DNA of 51,351 nt, taken from the NCBI GenBank assembly GCA_946482075.1, contig CAMLQG010000013.1:1-51351 (forward strand), read 5' to 3'. This DNA comes from an uncultured Erythrobacteraceae bacterium (GTDB lineage: Bacteria > Pseudomonadota > Alphaproteobacteria > Sphingomonadales > Sphingomonadaceae). This document shows, in pieces, positions 16,362-25,045 of the stretch. The translations under genes were made by a program, and so were the position numbers. The notes under the pieces are model-generated. The model did not search any database and was not told the origin of the DNA. It worked only from the letters and a program-made list of their open reading frames with translations. Position 1 is the stretch's first letter; the number at the start of each line of letters is the position of its first letter.

Positions 16362-18008
16362 ATGATCTCACGCGATTCCTTCCGGACCGACCGGCGCGGC
16401 TTCTTCATCGGCGGTGCGGCGGGCCTCGCCACATTTGCCACGCCGCTCAGCGCCGCGAGCTTCGGCACCGGCTTCACGCATAATGTCGCGAGCGGGGAAC
16501 CGGGGCCGGACCGGGTGCTGCTGTGGACCCGCTATGTCGGCACGGGAGCCGCGGAAAAGCTGCGCTACGAAGTGGCGAAAGATATCGCTTTCAACGCGGT
16601 CGCCAGCGGGGGCGAAGCGCTGGCCGGGCCCGAGCGGGACTGGTGCGCCAAAGCTGTCGCTACCGGGCTGCAAGCGGGCCGCTGGTATTATTACCGCTTC
16701 ATCGCACCCGATGGTGCGATCTCGTCCATCGGCCGCACGCGCACGCTGCCCGATGGCGCGGTGGACAGCTTCCGCATCGCGCTGTTTTCCTGCTCCAATT
16801 ACGGCTTCGGCCTGTTCAACGCCTATGGCCATGCGGCGGAGCAGGGCGATTTCGACCTCGCCATCCATGTCGGCGATTATATCTACGAATATCCCCAGGG
16901 CGCCTATCCGGCGGCGGACAAGGTGCTGGCCGGGCGCATCCTTTCGCCGCCGAACGAGATCGTGACGCTGGCCGATTATCGCCTGCGCTACGCCACCTAT
17001 CGCCGCGATCCCGATCTCCAACGGCTGCACCAGCTCTATCCGATGATCTCCGGCTGGGACGATCACGAAAGCAGCAATGACAGCTGGCGCGACGGCGCGC
17101 AGAACCACCAGCCCGACAGCGAAGGCGAATGGGGCCTGCGCAAAACCGCCGCGATCCGCGCCTATCGCGAATGGCTGCCGGTCAGCGACGAGGAATATTG
17201 GACGCGCTACGACATCGGCAGCCTCGCCACCCTGTTCAAGCTGGAGACGCGGCTGACCGCGCGCGACAGGCAGCTCGAGCTGCCGAAGCTCGCGGGCGAG
17301 GCGGATGCGGGCGAAGTCGACCGCGCCTTCGCCGCTTTCCGGGAAGGCACGTGGGCCGATCCCGCGCGCACGGTGCTGGGTCAGACGCAGGAGCAGTGGC
17401 TGGCATCCGGCCTCCGGGATTCGGCGCGGTCCGGCCGGCGCTGGCAGGTTCTCGCCCAGCAGGTGATCATGGGCGCTCTCGCCATGCCGACCGACCTTGC
17501 CGGCGGTCTCGCGGACAGCATGCCGGAAGCGGCGAAGGCGCGCTTCAAGGCGGGGCTGGCGGCCAGCAGGAACAATCTGCCCGGCAGCATGGACGGCTGG
17601 GACGGCTACCCCGCCGCGCGGAGCCGGCTGCTGTCCGCCGCGCGGGAGGCGCAGGCCAATCTCGTGGTGCTGTCGGGCGACAGCCACAATGGCTGGGCGT
17701 TCGACCTCGACCAGGGCGGCAAGCCGGCTGGCGTGGAATTCGCCGGGCAAAGCGTGACGTCGCCCGGTGCGGAAAGCTGGGCCAGCTACGCCGCGCCCGA
17801 TGTGCTCGCCAAGGCGATGATCGCGCGTAATACGCAGCTCAAATGGGTGGATACTTCGCGCCGCGGCTATGTCGCGCTGGAACTGACGCCCGCCAGGGTC
17901 ACGGGCGAATGGCGCTTCATGGACACGATCCGCCAGCGCTCCACTCTGCTTTCCGGCACGCACCGGATGACCGCGCTGGCAGGGGTGAACCGCTTCTCGG
18001 AAGGCTAG
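16362..18008 (+). CDS. phoD: PhoD-type alkaline phosphatase family protein, Tat-exported
   Basis: A 548-aa phosphodiesterase/alkaline phosphatase D family protein. It begins MISRDSFRTDRRGFFIGGAA, a twin-arginine signal, then a Fn3-like N-terminal domain (NVASGEPGPDRVLLWTRY). Metal-ligand segments of the family follow: ALFSCSN, HVGDYIYEYPQG, GWDDHESSND and VVLSGDSHNGWAFD. PhoD enzymes release phosphate from phosphodiesters in the periplasm using iron and calcium. ATG 16362 is chosen because it gives a compact Tat signal; an upstream in-frame ATG at 16305 would extend it. No Pho box was recognised. Confidence 0.88.
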   Translation: MISRDSFRTDRRGFFIGGAAGLATFATPLSAASFGTGFTHNVASGEPGPDRVLLWTRYVGTGAAEKLRYEVAKDIAFNAVASGGEALAGPERDWCAKAVATGLQAGRWYYYRFIAPDGAISSIGRTRTLPDGAVDSFRIALFSCSNYGFGLFNAYGHAAEQGDFDLAIHVGDYIYEYPQGAYPAADKVLAGRILSPPNEIVTLADYRLRYATYRRDPDLQRLHQLYPMISGWDDHESSNDSWRDGAQNHQPDSEGEWGLRKTAAIRAYREWLPVSDEEYWTRYDIGSLATLFKLETRLTARDRQLELPKLAGEADAGEVDRAFAAFREGTWADPARTVLGQTQEQWLASGLRDSARSGRRWQVLAQQVIMGALAMPTDLAGGLADSMPEAAKARFKAGLAASRNNLPGSMDGWDGYPAARSRLLSAAREAQANLVVLSGDSHNGWAFDLDQGGKPAGVEFAGQSVTSPGAESWASYAAPDVLAKAMIARNTQLKWVDTSRRGYVALELTPARVTGEWRFMDTIRQRSTLLSGTHRMTALAGVNRFSEG

Positions 18009-18024
18009 AGGCCAATCTTTCCTC

Positions 18025-18093
18025 GTCATTCCCACGAAAGCGGGAATCCACGGCAACCTTCGAACTGGATTCCTGCTTTCGCTGGAATGATGA
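18025..18093. repeat. Palindromic intergenic repeat, family C
   Basis: Inverted arms CGTCATTCCCACGAAAGCGG (continuing GAATCCA) and, after a short loop, TGGATTCCTGCTTTCGCTGG (continuing AATGATG). It lies between PhoD and thrS. A degenerate half-size relative is near 30124-30152. Confidence 0.8.
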
Positions 18094-18183
18094 AAAGGAA
18101 TGATGCGCTCCCATCGACGCCGCCCCTTCCTGAGCGCCGCTCTTTCTGCTTAAGCGCGCGGGAGAGTCAGGAAAGTCGTTTCG

Positions 18184-20178
18184 ATGAGTGAAGTTCTGAA
18201 GATCAGCCTGCCCGACGGTTCCGTGCGCGAAATGCCGGTCGGCTCGACACCGGGCGATGTCGCCGCCGCGATCGGGCCGGGACTTGCCAAGGCCGCGCTG
18301 GCCGCGCGGGTGGATGGCGAAGTGCGCGATCTCGACCGGCCGTTCGAAGGCGATGCGCAGCTGGCCCTGATCACGTCGCGCGACGAGGCGGACGCGCTGG
18401 AACTCGCGCGCCACGATTATGCCCATGTGCTGGCCGAAGCGGTGCAGTCGCTCTTTCCCGGCACGCAGATCACTTTCGGTCCGGCCACGGATGACGGCTT
18501 CTATTACGATTTCGCGCCGAAAGAGCGCGCGTTCACGGAAGAGGACCTGCCCGCGATCGAGGCCGAGATGCGCCGCATCATCGCGGCCGACAAGAAGCTC
18601 ACGCGCGAGGTGGTCGATCGTGACGCCCTGATTGCCAGGTGGCGTGCAACGGGCGAGGCCTTCAAGGCCGAATGGGCGGCCGAACTCCCGCCGGGCGAGG
18701 AGCTGACGATCTATCATTCCGGTTCGGACTGGTATGACATGTGCCGCGGCCCGCATCTGCCTTCCACCGGCAAGCTCGACCCGGCAGCTTTCAAGCTGAC
18801 GCGCGTGTCGGGCGCCTATTGGCGCGGCGACCAGAAGAACGCGATGCTGAGCCGCATCTACGGCACCGGCTGGCTCAACAGGAAGCAGTTGGAGGACCAT
18901 CTTCACCGGCTGGAGGAAGCCGCCAAGCGCGACCACCGCAAGCTCGGCCAGGAGATGGACCTGTTCCACCTCCAGCAGGAAGCGCATGGCAGCGTGTTCT
19001 GGCATCCCAAGGGCTACCTGATCTGGCGCGAGCTCGAAGCCTATATGCGCCGCGCGATCGACGGTGCGGGCTATCAGGAAGTGAAGACGCCGCAGGTGAT
19101 GGACGCGCGCCAGTGGGAGCAGTCCGGCCATTGGGGCAAGTATCGCGAGAACATGTTCGTCATCCCCGACGAAGTGCCCAACGTGGAAGAGGAAGGTCCG
19201 CTCGTCTCCAACGATGCGGACTGGATGGCGCTGAAGCCGATGAACTGCCCGGCGCATGTCCTGATCTTCCGCCAGGGCATCAAGTCCTATCGCGACCTAC
19301 CGCTGCGCATCTACGAGAACGGCTGCTGCCACCGCAACGAACCGCATGGCGCGCTGCACGGGCTGATGCGCGTGCGCCAGTTCACGCAGGACGATGCGCA
19401 TATCTTCTGCCGCGAGGACCAGATCGTGGAGGAAGTCCGCGCCTTCTGTGCGCTGGCGGACCGGATCTACAAGGATCTCGGTTTCGAAAGCTATTCGATC
19501 AAGCTCGCGCTCCGTCCCGAAAAGCGCTTCGGCACGGAAGAAATGTGGGACCAGGCCGAAACCGAACTGCGCGACGCGGTTGCGGCGGCCGGCCTCAACA
19601 CGGAAGAATATGGCTGGGAAGAACTGCCCGGCGAAGGTGCCTTCTATGCGCCCAAGCTCGAATGGCACCTGACCGACGCGATCGGGCGCACCTGGCAGGT
19701 CGGCACGATCCAGTCCGACCGCGTGCTGCCCGAACGCCTCGATGCGAGCTATGTCGCCGAAGATGGCGACAAGCATCGTCCGGTGATGTTGCACCGCGCG
19801 ATCTTCGGGTCGTACGAACGCTTCATCGGCATCCTGATCGAGCATTTCGCCGGCCGCATGCCGCTTTGGCTCGCGCCGGTGCAGGCGGTGGTCGCGACGA
19901 TCGTGTCGGATGCCGACGATTATGCGCGCGAAGTGGAAGCGAAGCTCAAGGCGTCCGGCATCCGGGTGGAGACGGACCTGCGCAACGAGAAGATCAACTA
20001 CAAGGTGCGCGAACATTCGGTGGCGAAAGTCCCGCATCTGCTGGTGGTCGGCAAGCGGGAGGCGGAGGAAGGCACGGTCGCCGTCCGTACGCTGGGCGAG
20101 CAGCAGCAGCAGCTCATGGCGCTGGACGATGCGATCGCGATGCTGAAGGCCGGTGCTGCGCCGCCGGATTTGCGTTAG
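18184..20178 (+). CDS. thrS: Threonyl-tRNA synthetase
   Basis: A 664-aa class II synthetase charging tRNA-Thr. It has an N-terminal TGS domain (residues ~1-65, [20 protein letters not shown]), an editing domain with [17 protein letters not shown], then the catalytic core. The core has motif 2 ([15 protein letters not shown]) and motif 3 ([20 protein letters not shown]), with a zinc-ligand region around MNCPAHV. The C-terminal anticodon-binding domain ends the protein. Length is normal. No T-box or attenuator was recognised upstream. A family A repeat begins two bases after the stop. Confidence 0.98.
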   Translation: MSEVLKISLPDGSVREMPVGSTPGDVAAAIGPGLAKAALAARVDGEVRDLDRPFEGDAQLALITSRDEADALELARHDYAHVLAEAVQSLFPGTQITFGPATDDGFYYDFAPKERAFTEEDLPAIEAEMRRIIAADKKLTREVVDRDALIARWRATGEAFKAEWAAELPPGEELTIYHSGSDWYDMCRGPHLPSTGKLDPAAFKLTRVSGAYWRGDQKNAMLSRIYGTGWLNRKQLEDHLHRLEEAAKRDHRKLGQEMDLFHLQQEAHGSVFWHPKGYLIWRELEAYMRRAIDGAGYQEVKTPQVMDARQWEQSGHWGKYRENMFVIPDEVPNVEEEGPLVSNDADWMALKPMNCPAHVLIFRQGIKSYRDLPLRIYENGCCHRNEPHGALHGLMRVRQFTQDDAHIFCREDQIVEEVRAFCALADRIYKDLGFESYSIKLALRPEKRFGTEEMWDQAETELRDAVAAAGLNTEEYGWEELPGEGAFYAPKLEWHLTDAIGRTWQVGTIQSDRVLPERLDASYVAEDGDKHRPVMLHRAIFGSYERFIGILIEHFAGRMPLWLAPVQAVVATIVSDADDYAREVEAKLKASGIRVETDLRNEKINYKVREHSVAKVPHLLVVGKREAEEGTVAVRTLGEQQQQLMALDDAIAMLKAGAAPPDLR

Positions 20179-20179
20179 T

Positions 20180-20265
20180 CGTCATTGCGAGGAACCGAAG
20201 GTTCCGCGGCAATCCAGAGCAACACGCGATCCGCTCTGGCTTGCTTCGCTGCGCTCGCAATGACG
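20180..20265. repeat. Palindromic intergenic repeat, family A copy 2
   Basis: Outer arms CGTCATTGCGAG and CTCGCAATGACG, inner arms GCAATCCAGAGC and GCTCTGGCTTGC, as in the copy at 3659. It starts directly after the thrS stop and could end the thrS transcript. Confidence 0.85.
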
Positions 20266-20272
20266 GAAAATG

Positions 20273-20380
20273 TCAGAAAGGCAGCGCCTGGCCGGCGATG
20301 ATCAGCGCCAGCGCGCAGCCGCACACGATCATTGCGCGGGCAAGTTCGATGGGCCGGGTAGAAGCGAAGACTCGTGCCAT
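20273..20380 (-). CDS. Small membrane protein, 35 aa
   Basis: A 35-codon frame starting at ATG 20380 and ending at TGA 20273-20275 on the minus strand. It begins MARVFASTRPIELARAMIVC and finishes with one hydrophobic helix (CALALIIAGQALPF), so a single-pass membrane protein is likely. It lies between thrS and a larger tail-anchored protein gene. The helix and N-terminal arginines look genuine, but no strong ribosome-binding site is visible and no function is recognised. Confidence 0.5.
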   Translation of the reverse strand: MARVFASTRPIELARAMIVCGCALALIIAGQALPF

Positions 20381-20453
20381 GCGCCCATTTTGCGCCGGCG
20401 GTGGTTACCGAAAGGTAAAAACCGAGCCCAATCCCCGTTCGGAAGTCGCCTTA

Positions 20454-20990
20454 TCACAGCAGCGCATAGGCGACGAAGGCCATCCCGCCGATCACCAACA
20501 TCGCCAGCAGCGCCAAGGCAGGCGTCAGCCAGCGACCGATATCGACTGCGCGGTATTCCGATGGTGCGTCATTCGCCGGTTCCGTCACCGGCCATTCGAC
20601 CGGTGCAGGTGGGACAGGCGCGGCCATCTGGGGCGATGCTTCGGCACCCACCAGCGCGGGTCCGGATATCTCGCCCGCCAGCACCAGCTTCTCGAACGCG
20701 ATCGCGGTCTTCAGCGCTTTCAGATGTTCGCTGATCGATTGCCAGTCGGGATCGTCCAGCTCCTGCGGGATGGAGAGATCGGCGACGAAGCCTTCGAGTT
20801 CCGCGTCGATATCGAGCAGGCAATCCATCGCCACGCGCGCCTGGTGCTTGTCCGCGCGGGTCAGCGCGAGTTGCAGCCGAGTCAATGCCATGGTGCTGGC
20901 GCGGGTGAGTTGCAGGCTCTTCCCGAAGGCCACGGATGAAACGCTCGATCCGCCTGCAGGAAGGGGCCGATAGGGTTGCGGCATGGCCAT
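20454..20990 (-). CDS. Hypothetical tail-anchored protein
   Basis: A 178-aa protein with no domain I recognise. Residues ~25-110 are predicted helical with mixed charge (LTRLQLALTRADKHQARVAM, then DDPDWQSISEHLKALKTAIA). A proline/alanine-rich linker follows, and one C-terminal helix (LTPALALLAMLVIGGMAFVA) leaves only a few residues after it. The layout suggests a cytosolic helical domain held to the inner membrane by its tail. ATG 20990 and 20984 are both possible starts. Neighbours (thrS, agmatine deiminase) give no clue to its role. Confidence 0.7.
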   Translation of the reverse strand: MAMPQPYRPLPAGGSSVSSVAFGKSLQLTRASTMALTRLQLALTRADKHQARVAMDCLLDIDAELEGFVADLSIPQELDDPDWQSISEHLKALKTAIAFEKLVLAGEISGPALVGAEASPQMAAPVPPAPVEWPVTEPANDAPSEYRAVDIGRWLTPALALLAMLVIGGMAFVAYALL

Positions 20991-21145
20991 GGGTGTCGCG
21001 CTGCTCCGAAAGTGTTCTGAAAGCAGCGGATAACCGGATTTAGTGGATGGGGAAGAGCCGCGGCCCCGCCGATCGGGCTGGCCGTGGGGCGAACGGGGTG
21101 AAGCGTCGTCCGGGTGTCACATGGACGGCCCCAATTCCTACTTCC

Positions 21146-21254
21146 GTTCGCCCTGAGCTTGTCGGAAGCGAAGCTGTGCGAAGCACAACGGCCGTTCTTC
21201 ACTTCTTGCGACATCAAAAGGAAAAAGCGGTCCTTCGACAAGCTCAGGACGAAC
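21146..21254. repeat. Palindromic intergenic repeat, family B copy 2
   Basis: Arms GTTCGCCCTGAGCTTGTCG and TTCGACAAGCTCAGGACGAA enclose ~70 bases that themselves hold GAAGCTGTGCGAAGC-like inverted parts. It matches the copy at 16208-16294 and lies just past the end of the agmatine deiminase gene. Confidence 0.8.
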
Positions 21255-21265
21255 GGTTCCCCTTA

Positions 21266-22252
21266 TCAATACCCGTGCGGCATCTGCTGGCTCGCACAGT
21301 GGAAGCCGCCGCCGCCGGCCAGCACCATTTCGGCCGGCAGGCCGATCGTCTCGCGGTCGGGGAAGCAGGCGGCCACCGCCGCCACGCCATCGGCATCTTT
21401 CGCCACGCCGAAAGTCGGCACCACCACCAGCCTGCTGGTGATCGCGAAGTTCATGTAACTCGCCGGCTCGACCAGATTGCCGCGCTTGACGAGGCCGGGC
21501 GAGGGGATGTCGCGGATCGTCACGCCGAAATCGGCGGCGCGGGCGCGGGCATCGGCATAGACCGCTGCGTTGGGATCGTCCTCGCCGCTGGCGAAGGGCA
21601 GGGCGAGCTCGTTCGGGCCGACGAAGCGGGCGAGGTTGTCGACATGGCCATCGGTGTGATCGTTCAGCAGCCCGTCACCCAGCCACAGCACGCGCGTGAA
21701 GCCCAGATCCTCGATCAGCCGGCGTTCGATATTGTCCTTGCCGAGGTTCGGATTGCGGTTCGCATTGAGCAGGCATTGCTCGGTGGTGACCACCAGTCCC
21801 GCGCCGTCGCCGTCGATGGCGCCGCCTTCCAGGATCCAGGCGCCCTTCTCCACCGAAAGGCCGGCCTCGCGCGCGAGGTCGAAGCCGATCGTCTCGTCGC
21901 CCGCCATGATGTATTTGCCGCCCCAGCCGTTGAAGCTGAACCGGCGGGCGAGGCGCTTGCCCCTGCCGTTCGTCATCACGAGCGGTCCGGTGTCGCGCAG
22001 CCAGATATCGCCGTAATTGTGGCGCACCAGCTTGACCGCGCTGCTCACCAGCCGGAGTGCGCGTTCCGTGTTCGCCGCATTGCGCACCACCAGGCGCACT
22101 TCCTGCCCGCTTTCGGCCACGGCATTGGCGAAGCCGGCGATCTGTTCCTGCGCATGAGGCATCAGCCCCAGCCATTCGTAATCGTCGTGCGGGAAGCCGA
22201 TCCACAGCCAGTCCTGCGGATGCCATTCGGGGGGCATGCGATACGCGCTCAT
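21266..22252 (-). CDS. aguA: Agmatine deiminase / peptidyl-arginine deiminase family
   Basis: A 328-aa guanidino-group-modifying enzyme. Agmatine deiminase converts agmatine to N-carbamoylputrescine in polyamine synthesis. Family features are PPEWHPQDWLWIGFPH at the N-terminus, DIWLRDTGPLVM, FNGWGGKY, the LEGGAIDGDG loop, LNDHTDGHVDN with the catalytic His/Asp, and the nucleophile Cys319 in GGGFHCASQQ. Length is slightly short of plant-type AguA but normal for bacterial members. No carbamoylputrescine amidase gene is adjacent, so the pathway must continue elsewhere. Confidence 0.88.
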   Translation of the reverse strand: MSAYRMPPEWHPQDWLWIGFPHDDYEWLGLMPHAQEQIAGFANAVAESGQEVRLVVRNAANTERALRLVSSAVKLVRHNYGDIWLRDTGPLVMTNGRGKRLARRFSFNGWGGKYIMAGDETIGFDLAREAGLSVEKGAWILEGGAIDGDGAGLVVTTEQCLLNANRNPNLGKDNIERRLIEDLGFTRVLWLGDGLLNDHTDGHVDNLARFVGPNELALPFASGEDDPNAAVYADARARAADFGVTIRDIPSPGLVKRGNLVEPASYMNFAITSRLVVVPTFGVAKDADGVAAVAACFPDRETIGLPAEMVLAGGGGFHCASQQMPHGY

Positions 22253-22367
22253 GACGGTGCGCTATCCCACGTGCCGAGATGTCGCAATGCTTCTCGCGAC
22301 GGGTTGCGGAAAGGTTCGACAGGCGCGAATGGCCACGCCACAGTGCGATGCACGGACGGAGACCCAG

Positions 22368-23171
22368 ATGCCAATTCATTACGAGAAACAGGACCACATC
22401 GTCACCATCACCATCGACCGCTATGAACGGCGCAATTGCTTCGATGTCGAACATTCGGTCCAGATGATCGACGCATGGGAACGGTTCGATGAAGATGACG
22501 ATGCGCGCGTGGCGATCGTCACCGGGGTGAAGGACGCGTTCTGCGCCGGCGGCGATCTCAACGACATGGCGCAGATCGCGAAGGAACAGGCGGCGAATAA
22601 CGGGCATTCCGAAACACTGGACAAGATCACCCGCAACGGCACGCGCTTCTTCACTCTGAAGGGCTTCGATATCTACAAGCCGATCATCGCGGCGGTGAAC
22701 GGCCATTGCTGGGCGGGCGGGATGGAGCTGCTCGGCGGCACGGATATCCGCATCGCCAGCACCAATGCGGTGTTCAACATTTCCGAACCCAAGCGCGGGC
22801 TGTTCGCCGGGGGCGGCTCCACCGTGCGCTATCCGCGCCAGCTGCCCTGGCCTGCGGCGATGGAACTGCTGCTGATGGCGCGGCCCACTTCGGCCGAACG
22901 CGCGCTGCAGCTCGGCCTCGTCAACCTGGTGGTGGAGCCGGAAGAGCTGATGGCGACCGCGCGCGAATGGGCGGCAGAGATCGCGAAGAACGCGCCGCTT
23001 TCCGTGCAGGCCACGAAGAAGAGCGCGCTGCACAGCATGGCGGTGGGCTCGATCGAGGAAGCCTATCGGATGGAGGACGAGATCGGCGCGGGAGTCTTCG
23101 CCACCGAAGATGCCCAGGAAGGCCCGCGCGCCTTCTTCGAGAAGCGCGATCCGGTGTGGAAGGGGCGCTGA
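22368..23171 (+). CDS. Enoyl-CoA hydratase/isomerase family protein
   Basis: A 267-aa crotonase-fold enzyme. It begins MPIHYEKQDHIVTITIDRYE, has the oxyanion-hole motif AFCAGGDLNDM and a second glycine-rich loop GLFAGGGSTVRYPRQLPW preceded by SEP (the likely catalytic Glu). The family ending is GARA-like (EDAQEGPRAFFEKRDPVW). It acts on an enoyl-CoA in fatty-acid or aromatic degradation; the exact substrate is not inferable. ATG 22368 is preferred over in-frame upstream starts because the crotonase domain begins there. It is divergent from agmatine deiminase. Confidence 0.88.
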   Translation: MPIHYEKQDHIVTITIDRYERRNCFDVEHSVQMIDAWERFDEDDDARVAIVTGVKDAFCAGGDLNDMAQIAKEQAANNGHSETLDKITRNGTRFFTLKGFDIYKPIIAAVNGHCWAGGMELLGGTDIRIASTNAVFNISEPKRGLFAGGGSTVRYPRQLPWPAAMELLLMARPTSAERALQLGLVNLVVEPEELMATAREWAAEIAKNAPLSVQATKKSALHSMAVGSIEEAYRMEDEIGAGVFATEDAQEGPRAFFEKRDPVWKGR

Positions 23172-23175
23172 AGGA

Positions 23176-24888
23176 CTAGCAGCCCCCGCCGGGTCTGCCG
23201 CAGCTCTCGTCGCGGATGCGGCGGAATTCGTCGCCCGGCATCCAGTTGGGCCAGGCGCCGGTTTCCGCCAGCATCCGGCCGAGGCGGTAGTAGAGCTGGA
23301 GATCGCGCGCCACGCCCGACCAGTCCCAGGCGGGATCGTATTCGTCGCCCGGCTGGTGGTAGCGGTTGGTGGTGTAGTCGTCCGCCCAGGCCTTGCCTGC
23401 CTTGCGGCCGCCTTTGACTAGATCCTGCCCGCCATCGACATTGAACATCGGCACGCCGCGCTTGGCGAAGGCGAAGTGGTCCGAGCGGTAATAATAGCCT
23501 TTCTCCGGCGAGCGGTCGGGGCTGGCGCGGCGCTTCTCGGCCTTCAAGGCTGCGGCGAGATAGGGATCGAGGTCCGACTTGCCGCCGCCTACCACGGTGA
23601 CGTCGCGCGCCGGGCCGGCGAGCGACAGCGCGTCCATATTCACGCCGCCAACCGTGCGGTTCAGCGGATAGAGCGGGTGCGCCGCATAATAGTCCGCGCC
23701 CAGGAGGCCCGATTCCTCCGCCGTCAGCGCCAGGAACAGGATGCTGCGCGCGGGCGCGCCGGCCGCTTTCTGGGCTTTCGCCAATGCGACGAGCGCGGCC
23801 GTGCCGGTGGCGTTGTCGATCGCACCGTTGCAGATCGCATCGCCGCTCTTGTCCGCCGGACAGCGGCCGAGATGGTCCCAATGCGCGGTGTAGAGGACAT
23901 ATTCCTCCGGCCGGCGGGTCCCCGGCAGAAGGCCGATCACGTTCCTCGAGCTGAAGCGGCGGACCGCGTTGTCGAAGCCAGTGGACACGGTCAGCCCGAG
24001 CGGCACCGGCTTGAAGCCCGCCTGTTGCGCCGATTGCATGAGCGCGCCCGCATCCTTGCCGGCCGCGGCCAGGATGCGGCCGGCGACTTCCTTCTGCACC
24101 CAGCCGTTGATCAGCGGGCCCTTGGCGCTCTCCTCCTTCCCGCCGGCCACGATCTGCGGTCCGCTCCACCCGGATTCGACCACGCTCCAGCCATAGGCGG
24201 CGGGATAGGTGTCATGCACGATCAGCGCGGCGGCCGCGCCCTGCTTGGCGGCTTCCTCGAACTTGTAGGTCCAGCGCCCGTAATAGGTCATCGCCCGGCC
24301 GCCGAAGGGGCCCTTGGTGCCTTTCGCCGCATAATCGGGATCGTTGACGAGAATGACCGCCGTCTTCCCCTTCATGTCGATCCCGGCATAGTCGTTCCAC
24401 CCCTTCTCGGGCGCGACGATGCCGTAGCCGACGAAGACCAGCTCGCTGTCGCGCAGTTCCACCCGCTTCTGCGGCCGGAACGTGACGCCGACCCAGTCCG
24501 GCCCGAAATTGAAGCGCATCGCGCCGTCGCCGTCGCCATCGGGGTCCGACCGGTCCCGCCTGCGGATCAGCAGCGGCTCGAACCCGCTGCCGGTGATCTC
24601 CATGAGCGGCACGTCCTGGAACCAGCTGCCTTTGCTGCCGCCCGGAGTGAGGCCGGCGGCGGCGAATTCCTTCGCGAGATAGGCCAGCGTCTTCTCCTCG
24701 CCCGGCGTGCCCGGCGCGCGGCCTTCGAACGCATCGGAGGAAAGCGTACGGGTGACGTCCTTCATCACTTCGATGTCGATCCGGCCGGGCGCGATGGTCG
24801 GGATATCCGGCGGGGCTGCGGAAGCGAGCGAGCCGGCCAGCAGCAGGGCAGTAGCGAGGAGCGGGCGGATCATCGAAGCGGAAGCCAT
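23176..24888 (-). CDS. M28-family zinc aminopeptidase, exported
   Basis: A 570-aa secreted metallopeptidase. It begins with a signal peptide (MIRPLLATALLLAGSLASA), has a PA-type inserted domain in the first half, and the M28 catalytic core. Zinc-site segments are YTAHWDHLG (His and Asp), DNATGTAALVALA, LALTAEESGLLGADYY (paired acidic residues) and YYRSDHFAFAKRGVP. It probably removes N-terminal amino acids from peptides in the periplasm. The start used is ATG 24888; ATG 24873 is an alternative that begins nearer the signal helix. It is convergent with the enoyl-CoA hydratase gene, four bases from its stop. Confidence 0.9.
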   Translation of the reverse strand: MASASMIRPLLATALLLAGSLASAAPPDIPTIAPGRIDIEVMKDVTRTLSSDAFEGRAPGTPGEEKTLAYLAKEFAAAGLTPGGSKGSWFQDVPLMEITGSGFEPLLIRRRDRSDPDGDGDGAMRFNFGPDWVGVTFRPQKRVELRDSELVFVGYGIVAPEKGWNDYAGIDMKGKTAVILVNDPDYAAKGTKGPFGGRAMTYYGRWTYKFEEAAKQGAAAALIVHDTYPAAYGWSVVESGWSGPQIVAGGKEESAKGPLINGWVQKEVAGRILAAAGKDAGALMQSAQQAGFKPVPLGLTVSTGFDNAVRRFSSRNVIGLLPGTRRPEEYVLYTAHWDHLGRCPADKSGDAICNGAIDNATGTAALVALAKAQKAAGAPARSILFLALTAEESGLLGADYYAAHPLYPLNRTVGGVNMDALSLAGPARDVTVVGGGKSDLDPYLAAALKAEKRRASPDRSPEKGYYYRSDHFAFAKRGVPMFNVDGGQDLVKGGRKAGKAWADDYTTNRYHQPGDEYDPAWDWSGVARDLQLYYRLGRMLAETGAWPNWMPGDEFRRIRDESCGRPGGGC

Positions 24889-24975
24889 TCTGACGGAAGG
24901 AACAGGCGGTAACGCACAGTGTCAGAGCTATGATCCCGCGACAAGCGATCGGCCAAATTTCGGTCAACCGTCTCT

Positions 24976-24998
24976 CCCCTTCCCTGAAGAGGAGGGGG
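24976..24998. repeat. Short GC hairpin related to repeat family E
   Basis: CCCCTTCC pairs with GGAGGGGG (one T-G wobble) around a 7-base loop. The arm resembles the C-rich and G-rich arms of the larger element at 28262-28370. It lies in the 157-base gap between the M28 peptidase and glnE, which holds nothing else I can name. Confidence 0.45.
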
Positions 24999-25045
24999 CT
25001 ATAAGGCGCTTGCCCTCCACGCCGGGGACAGGCAGGCAAGAACCC

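Noticed and set aside
18110..18183. T-box, attenuator or leader peptide before thrS
   Set aside because: No specifier-loop or antiterminator pairing and no Thr-rich short frame was found in the ~90-base gap.
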